DNA of 64,000 nucleotides from Deltaproteobacteria bacterium (lineage in GTDB: Bacteria; Myxococcota_A; UBA9042). The stretch covers positions 1 to 64,000 of the forward strand of contig JACKFC010000008.1 in the NCBI GenBank assembly GCA_020632665.1, written 5' to 3'. Under the pieces are notes generated by a model that was not told where the DNA came from, did not search any database, and saw only the letters and a program-made list of their open reading frames with translations. The stretch's first letter is position 1. The number at the start of each line of letters is the position of its first letter. A program made the translations under genes and the position numbers. Below, piece after piece: positions 59,766-64,000 of the stretch.

Positions 59766-60197
59766 ATGAAGCAGCAGCTGAGCCGACTCATCGCGGACCT
59801 GGCGCTCGACGCGATCACGTTGCGCCGCCACGACTTCGAGCGCCCCCGTGTAGACAAGGCCGCCGTCGGCCTTCTCGTGGAAGAGAAGGAGCGCTCCTTC
59901 GTGGTCGAGACCGATGGTGAACCCGGCTGCTTCCGGGTGGTCGGTCGACTCGCGTTGGGTCTGATGCGCTCGGATGCCGACGGGCAGCCGCTGCCGTGGA
60001 CCGGGCAGCTGTGGATGGAGGTCGAGGCCTCGTACCGCAGCCCGCGGGAGCTACCGGAGCCGGCGGCGCTGCAGCGCTTCGCGGAGACCAGCGGCTCGGT
60101 GCATCTGGCGGCGTTTCAGCGGCAGTACGTCGCCGAGACGCTGGCGCGCGCTGGGTTGGCGGTGGTTTGGATGCCGTTGCGGGGGGTTCCGAGCTGA
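59766..60197 (+). CDS. SecB-like chaperone of a toxin-antitoxin-chaperone module
   Basis: The 143-residue protein shows the SecB-like pattern at low identity: an N-terminal LDAITLRRHDFERPRV segment, alternating strands (VVGRLALGLMRSD, LWMEVEASYRS) and a C-terminal helix with FAETSGSVHLAAFQRQYVAETLARAGLAVVWMPL, which mirrors the F-x-x-x-G-x-FHL-WPFxREYV..R..L-x-LP tail of TAC SecB proteins. It begins 3 bases after the antitoxin stop. No signal peptide is present. The SecB identity is inferred from pattern and gene order and is the weakest part of the module. Confidence 0.5.
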   Translation: MKQQLSRLIADLALDAITLRRHDFERPRVDKAAVGLLVEEKERSFVVETDGEPGCFRVVGRLALGLMRSDADGQPLPWTGQLWMEVEASYRSPRELPEPAALQRFAETSGSVHLAAFQRQYVAETLARAGLAVVWMPLRGVPS

Positions 60198-60245
60198 CGG
60201 CCGGCGTGTTTGGCGCAGATTCGAGAGCGGGAATAGGTGGTTACC

Positions 60246-61088
60246 ATGGACCAGCAGTCGAGGCAGCGCCCGCGCGACCTGAGCGTGTTGTTCGCAGTGC
60301 TGGCGCTGCTGTCGGCGCTGCTCGCAGGCTGCACCACCGACGACTCCGGCGAACGGGGGGCGATCGACCTCTCCCCGTTCGCGGGCCGGACCTTCGTATC
60401 ACAGGAAGTTGTGCGAAACGGCGTCGCCTTCGCGTTGGTCGAGGGTACCGAGCTGACGATCGGGTTCAGGACGGACCCGGACTGGGTATTCGGTGATGCG
60501 GGCTGCAACCACTTCGACGGTGGGGTCCAATTCGACGACGCTGTGATGCAAGTCCCGATGGCCTCTTGGACGGCGATGTATTGTTTCGAGCGGACCGAAC
60601 AAGAAGATTGGTATTTCGCGTTCCTCTCCGGCGGGCCGAGCGTGAAATTCGACGGAACGACGCTCACACTTCGGCGGAAAGCCGACCTCGTGCGCTATAT
60701 CGACGAGGAGGTCGCTCACCCGGACACGCCTTTGGTAGGCACGAGCTGGGAGGCCCGCGCTGTGCCAATCGCAGGGTCGTTCATGTTGCGGGGGTCGTGG
60801 GACCCGCCAGCGACGATGCGGCTCGACGCGACGGGCAGCGTCGACGTCTTCGACGGCTGCGCAGCCGGGAAGGCGAGCGTCGCGGTGGACGGCGCGACGC
60901 TGAAGCTCGGCGAGTGGGCATGGCAGGCCGGTACGTGCGCGGACAAGGATCAGACGCAGCTACAGGCCGCGGTGCGCTTGGTTTTGCGCAGCGGCGTCGC
61001 GTTGGAATGGAACGTTGACCGGGACGACCTGGTCATCGGCGACGGCAGTCAACACATCGAATTCGCGCGTTCGGAGCCGACGCCCTGA
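60246..61088 (+). CDS. META-domain (HslJ-like) lipoprotein
   Basis: The 280-residue protein has a lipoprotein signal (LLAGCTT) and two META-like halves. The first contains the diagnostic WVFGDAGCNHFDGGVQFDD with a GCN-x-x-x-G, and the second contains the shorter MRLDATGSVDVFDGCAAGKASVAV. META domains occur in HslJ-type heat-shock lipoproteins and secreted proteins of unclear role. It lies 48 bases after the SecB-like gene but has its own start context (AGGTGG). No link to the TAC module is evident. Confidence 0.75.
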   Translation: MDQQSRQRPRDLSVLFAVLALLSALLAGCTTDDSGERGAIDLSPFAGRTFVSQEVVRNGVAFALVEGTELTIGFRTDPDWVFGDAGCNHFDGGVQFDDAVMQVPMASWTAMYCFERTEQEDWYFAFLSGGPSVKFDGTTLTLRRKADLVRYIDEEVAHPDTPLVGTSWEARAVPIAGSFMLRGSWDPPATMRLDATGSVDVFDGCAAGKASVAVDGATLKLGEWAWQAGTCADKDQTQLQAAVRLVLRSGVALEWNVDRDDLVIGDGSQHIEFARSEPTP

Positions 61089-61193
61089 CCCTGCGGAGGC
61101 GCCAGCGCCCGCCGCACCGATGGCGTCGTCAAGGTCATGTCCCACCATGTCGTGTGTGACGAGCGCGCCGGGTAGCGTGGTCGGTCCCGTCCG

Positions 61194-61562
61194 CTACGGC
61201 GCCCCGCACGCCAGCCACTCCGCGAGCTTGACCCGCTCGTCCCGCGGCGGATCGTCGGGGCCTGGGGGCATGGCCGTATTGTCGAGCGCCGAGTTGATGA
61301 AGATGCGATCGCGCTGCACCCGCACCGCCTCGACCGTATTGAGCGCGCGCGAGCTGTAGCCGTTGGGGCCACCGTGGCAGTGCACACAGTAGCTCCTCAT
61401 GAAGTCGTGGCCGAAGTTCTCCCAGGTCAGGGTGGTGCCGCCATCGGGGCATGGGTGGTCGGCCAGCTCTTCCGGGATGCTGACGCAGCCGACGGCGAGC
61501 AGGCCGAGGGCCAGGGCGAGAATTGGGGCGAGGGCCGGACCGAACCCGGTGGCGCGGCTCAT
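61194..61562 (-). CDS. Lipoprotein cytochrome c (single CxxCH)
   Basis: The 122-residue protein has a lipoprotein signal (LLAVGC), then a short cytochrome c domain with the heme motif CVHCH and a distal Met in NTAMPPG, ending WLACGAP. Such small domains resemble planctomycete-type cytochromes (PSCyt1). The gene overlaps the barrel gene upstream (start 61562, barrel stop at 61559) by 4 bases, so the two should be translated together. It converges with the META-domain gene. Confidence 0.8.
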   Translation of the reverse strand: MSRATGFGPALAPILALALGLLAVGCVSIPEELADHPCPDGGTTLTWENFGHDFMRSYCVHCHGGPNGYSSRALNTVEAVRVQRDRIFINSALDNTAMPPGPDDPPRDERVKLAEWLACGAP

Positions 61563-62185
61563 GGCGGGTCTCCGGTGGCGTAGTTGAAGCCCAAGCCGAC
61601 GAAACCGCCGACGTACCAGGCCGGGCCGAGGCTGGTGTCGGGGAAATAGGTCGCCGAGGCGTTGGTGACGATGCACCACTCCCAGCGGCCGCGTTCGAGG
61701 AAGGGGACCTCTGCGCCCGCGCTGAAGCCGCCGCCGGCGCGGTGCCGGATGCCGTCGCCGATCCCGAGCAACACGCCCCATGGGTTCTCGAGGACCGAGA
61801 CCAGGCCCTCCTCGTGCTGATGCACGGCATAGATCCGCGCGCTCGGCCGCACCCCTTGCCGCGGCCAATACGCCGTGACGCCGAGCGTCAGCCCCGTGTT
61901 GAGGCGCTGGTCGACCGAGAGCAGCTGCTCGCGGACAAGGACGTCGGCGGCGAGCCAACCGAGGAAGCGATAGCCGAAGCGGACGGCGGCGCCACCGCCG
62001 CCGTCGCCGCGCCAGCTCGAGCCGGTGCCGACCACGCCGAGGCCTGCCTGCATCGCGGGCCCTGCGCGGGCCGAGGTCGGCAGCAGCGCCAGGGCGAACA
62101 GCATCACCAGGGCCGGCCATCGGCCGCGACCAGCGGTGGGAGACGCCGGCTGCAGCCCGCTCGGCGTGGATGCGCTCTGCGACAT
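61559..62185 (-). CDS. Putative outer-membrane beta-barrel protein paired with a cytochrome c
   Basis: The 208-residue protein has a signal peptide (residues ~20-45, ending TSARA) and about eight amphipathic strands (GGAAVRFGYRFLGWLAAD, LNTGLTLGVTAYW, GPAWYVGGFVGLGFNYATG). The start at 62185 follows GAGGAAG. The stop overlaps the cytochrome gene by 4 bases. The eight-strand size would suit an OmpA/OmpW-like barrel. The pairing with a lipoprotein cytochrome is unusual. Family not recognised. Confidence 0.6.
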   Translation of the reverse strand: MSQSASTPSGLQPASPTAGRGRWPALVMLFALALLPTSARAGPAMQAGLGVVGTGSSWRGDGGGGAAVRFGYRFLGWLAADVLVREQLLSVDQRLNTGLTLGVTAYWPRQGVRPSARIYAVHQHEEGLVSVLENPWGVLLGIGDGIRHRAGGGFSAGAEVPFLERGRWEWCIVTNASATYFPDTSLGPAWYVGGFVGLGFNYATGDPP

Positions 62186-62445
62186 GATCTTCCTCGGCAC
62201 GCGTTGCTGCGTGGCGTGCTGCGGAGGGTACTGGCTGCGGACCCCGCTGGCCATGGCCAGGTCGAAGCCGAGGCTCATCACGCGCTTGCCGCGCCGCCAA
62301 AACCTGCTACAGTCCGCGGCGCTGGAACGCGCTTGGGCGCACCGGCACGAGCCAACCGCGCGGCCGACGGGCCCCGAGCGCGAAGCAGGCTCTCCGACTC
62401 AGAGCAGGATGTGACGGCGAGCCGCACACCAAGCAGAGAGCAACC

Positions 62446-63714
62446 GTGATTCCGACCTTGATTGATTTGCACGTCCGCGCTGGAGCGGATGCGCTCGACC
62501 CCACCACCCTCCGCGACGCAGCCGCGGCCGAGGGCCTCGACGGCATGCTCTTGGTGGCGCCCGACGCCGCTCCGGCGCTGGACGTCGGCGTGGCCGGCGA
62601 GGGCGAGGGGGCTGTGCTCTTCTTCGTCGCTGCCGAGCTGGATACCGACGTCGGGCGGCTGATCTGTGTGCCGGCGGCGGCGGACGATTGGTTCCGCGGC
62701 CGCGGCTGGGCCGAGCTCAAGGGCGAGGCCGACGCCTACCCGGCGGCGGCGGTGGCGGGCGCGTTCGCCGAGCGCGGCGGCGCGGTGATCGTGGCGCAGC
62801 CCTTCGATCGCGACCTCGATCACGACGCCCAGGGCGACGTCTTCGTCGGCACCGAGGGTCTGCACGCGGTGGTGGTGACGAGCTCGCCGCGGCACACGAC
62901 CTCGAATGAGCGCGCGGTCGCGACGACCAAGGCAGCGGGCCTGCGGGCGGTCGGCGGTTCGGCCGCGGCGCCGGGCGAGCCGCGCTTCGGCGGTGTGGCG
63001 ACGGTCTTCGCCGAGCCCCCGGTCGATCAGGCCGGCCTGGTCGCGGCGCTGCGCGGCGGACGGCTGTGGCCGGCCGAGATGGTGCCGGCGCGCGAGAGCT
63101 CGCACGGCAATAGCGCGGGCAGCAGCGACGACGGCGCCAACAACGGCAACGACGACGACGGCGGCGACGCCGAGCGGAGCGAGGGCCGGGGCGGCCGCGC
63201 GCCGAAAGAGAAGAAGGGCCGGACGATCGAGAAGAAGGGCAAGGCGGGCCGCGGCGGACGCGAGGACAACCGCGGCAACCGGCTGGACCCGGTGCTGTTG
63301 CGCACCCCGATGCAGAACCCGTGGGACCACCGTCAGCCCGATTTCGACCCGATCGCCAAGCTTTACGGCCTCGCCGACCGGCATCGCGCCGACCGCTGGT
63401 CCGGCAAGAGCGACGACGAGCTCGACCGGGTCAACGGCAACCGCACCCGCGGCAACGATCCGAACGTCATGGCGGCCCCGGATTTCCGCGAGCTGCGCGC
63501 CGAGCGCCAGCACGTCGGCCTGCTGCTCGACGCGATCGACCACAACGACGAATTCCAGGAGAGCGTGGCGCTGCGCTTCGCGGTGCAGGCGCTCGAGCGG
63601 GTCGCCGAGGAAGAGGGCGTTTCGACGATCGAGGCGGCCGAGACCCTGGCGTCGCAGCACGGCGGCGGCGGCGGTGGTGGCACGCGGCGCAAGCGGCGGC
63701 GGCGGCGCAACTGA
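62446..63714 (+). CDS. Degenerate PHP-domain protein with charged C-terminal region
   Basis: The 422-residue protein begins from GTG with TLIDLHVRAGADALDPTTLRDAAAAEGLDGMLLVAPDA. This aligns with the PHP pattern DLHxH...SDG...PeelvelAkexGLDgialTDHD, but the metal ligands are lost (DLHVR for DLHVH, APDA for TDHD). The region to ~residue 215 keeps the PHP fold rhythm. A disordered linker (residues ~220-285, Asn/Asp/Gly/Lys-rich) leads to a helical C-terminal domain (about 290-405) ending in a poly-Gly and Arg/Lys tail. It may be an enzymatically inactive PHP relative. Confidence 0.6.
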   Translation: MIPTLIDLHVRAGADALDPTTLRDAAAAEGLDGMLLVAPDAAPALDVGVAGEGEGAVLFFVAAELDTDVGRLICVPAAADDWFRGRGWAELKGEADAYPAAAVAGAFAERGGAVIVAQPFDRDLDHDAQGDVFVGTEGLHAVVVTSSPRHTTSNERAVATTKAAGLRAVGGSAAAPGEPRFGGVATVFAEPPVDQAGLVAALRGGRLWPAEMVPARESSHGNSAGSSDDGANNGNDDDGGDAERSEGRGGRAPKEKKGRTIEKKGKAGRGGREDNRGNRLDPVLLRTPMQNPWDHRQPDFDPIAKLYGLADRHRADRWSGKSDDELDRVNGNRTRGNDPNVMAAPDFRELRAERQHVGLLLDAIDHNDEFQESVALRFAVQALERVAEEEGVSTIEAAETLASQHGGGGGGGTRRKRRRRRN

Positions 63715-63724
63715 GGAGGGATTC

Positions 63725-64000
63725 ATGGAGCGCGTCCAAGGCATCGGCGGCATCTTCTTCAAATGCAGCGACAAGGCGGCGATGGCGGCCTGGTACCGCG
63801 ACAACCTCGGCGTGCCGGTGCAGGCCTGGGGCGGCGCCGCGTTCAGCTGGGCCGAGAACGACCCGCAGGGCGACGCCTCGACGGTGTGGAGCCTCTTCGA
63901 CGCCGACACGACGTATTTCGCGCCGAGCCGCCAGCCCTTCATGATCAACTACCGGGTCCGCGATCTCGACGCGATGCTGGCGCAGCTGCGGGCGAACGGC
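63725..64000 (+). CDS. VOC-family (glyoxalase-like) protein, N-terminal part
   Basis: The frame opens at ATG 63725 (GAGGAG about 8 bases upstream) and is cut by the window end after 92 residues. It reads QGIGGIFFKCSDKAAMAAWYRDNLGVPVQAWGGAAFSW and FMINYRVRDLDAMLAQLRANG, the two beta-alpha-beta repeats of the VOC superfamily. These proteins include glyoxalase I and ring-cleaving dioxygenases. The reaction cannot be told here. It begins 10 bases after the PHP-like gene. Confidence 0.82.
   Translation, partial: MERVQGIGGIFFKCSDKAAMAAWYRDNLGVPVQAWGGAAFSWAENDPQGDASTVWSLFDADTTYFAPSRQPFMINYRVRDLDAMLAQLRANG

Overview
The window is a GC-rich (roughly 70 %) bacterial chromosome segment with dense, mostly coding DNA, short intergenic gaps and many 4-base ATGA overlaps. 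Several traits point to a Myxococcota or related 'deltaproteobacterial' lineage: many secreted lipoproteins with Asp/Ala/Thr-rich linkers, huge Cys-repeat proteins (DGNPCTTDSCD-type and MopE-type DDDCDG motifs), DUF4384/caspase proteins, an enlarged RpoD, and nitrous-oxide respiration genes. The assignment is an inference; no rRNA lies in the window.

Layout. 1-8.0 kb: the start of an M16 zinc protease (cut by the window edge), three secreted or outer-membrane proteins with Cys-rich parts, and a ThrE-type exporter. 8.0-16.4 kb: an MpaB-type oxygenase, then a minus-strand group of a PMT/ArnT-like glycosyltransferase, mtnA and a neutral-ceramidase-like lipoprotein. 16.5-18.1 kb: a MNT/HEPN toxin-antitoxin pair and a Uma2 nuclease-fold protein. 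18.2-28.6 kb: a minus-strand nitrous oxide reductase operon in the order nosZ-nosR-nosD-nosF-nosY-nosL-nnrS-like-outer-membrane barrel, faced by a lipoprotein cytochrome c gene. 28.6-33.7 kb: an intergenic region with a palindrome, five 12-bp TTGAC repeats and a sigma-70 promoter, then dnaG-rpoD. 33.7-37.1 kb: an acetoacetate-decarboxylase-like protein and an ADP-forming acyl-CoA synthetase.

37.1-45.7 kb: a 1542-residue repeat-rich VWA lipoprotein, a second VWA lipoprotein and tex. 45.7-47.5 kb: a small graveyard with a broken M6-type protease, an intact RHH/PIN toxin-antitoxin pair and the remnant of another pair. 47.5-53.3 kb: a two-hotdog thioesterase, then a lipoprotein gene followed by a tight operon of ECF sigma factor, anti-sigma factor, secreted caspase fused to a barrel-like domain, and a lipoprotein. 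53.3-58.7 kb: a 186-bp MITE-like palindromic element, small envelope proteins, a tRNA with anticodon CAU, a zinc-ribbon coiled-coil protein and a GMC oxidoreductase operon. 58.8-60.2 kb: a probable toxin-antitoxin-chaperone (TAC) module (HigB-like, XRE, SecB-like). 60.2-64 kb: a META-domain lipoprotein, a lipoprotein cytochrome c overlapping an outer-membrane barrel gene, a degenerate PHP-domain protein and the start of a VOC-family protein.

The most promising leads are the TAC module with a divergent SecB-like chaperone, the sigma/anti-sigma/caspase operon, the clade-I-like nos operon with a Tat signal followed by a possible lipobox on NosZ, the repeated TTGAC array between nosZ and dnaG, and the MITE-like element. 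No rRNA, CRISPR array, insertion sequence or prophage was seen.
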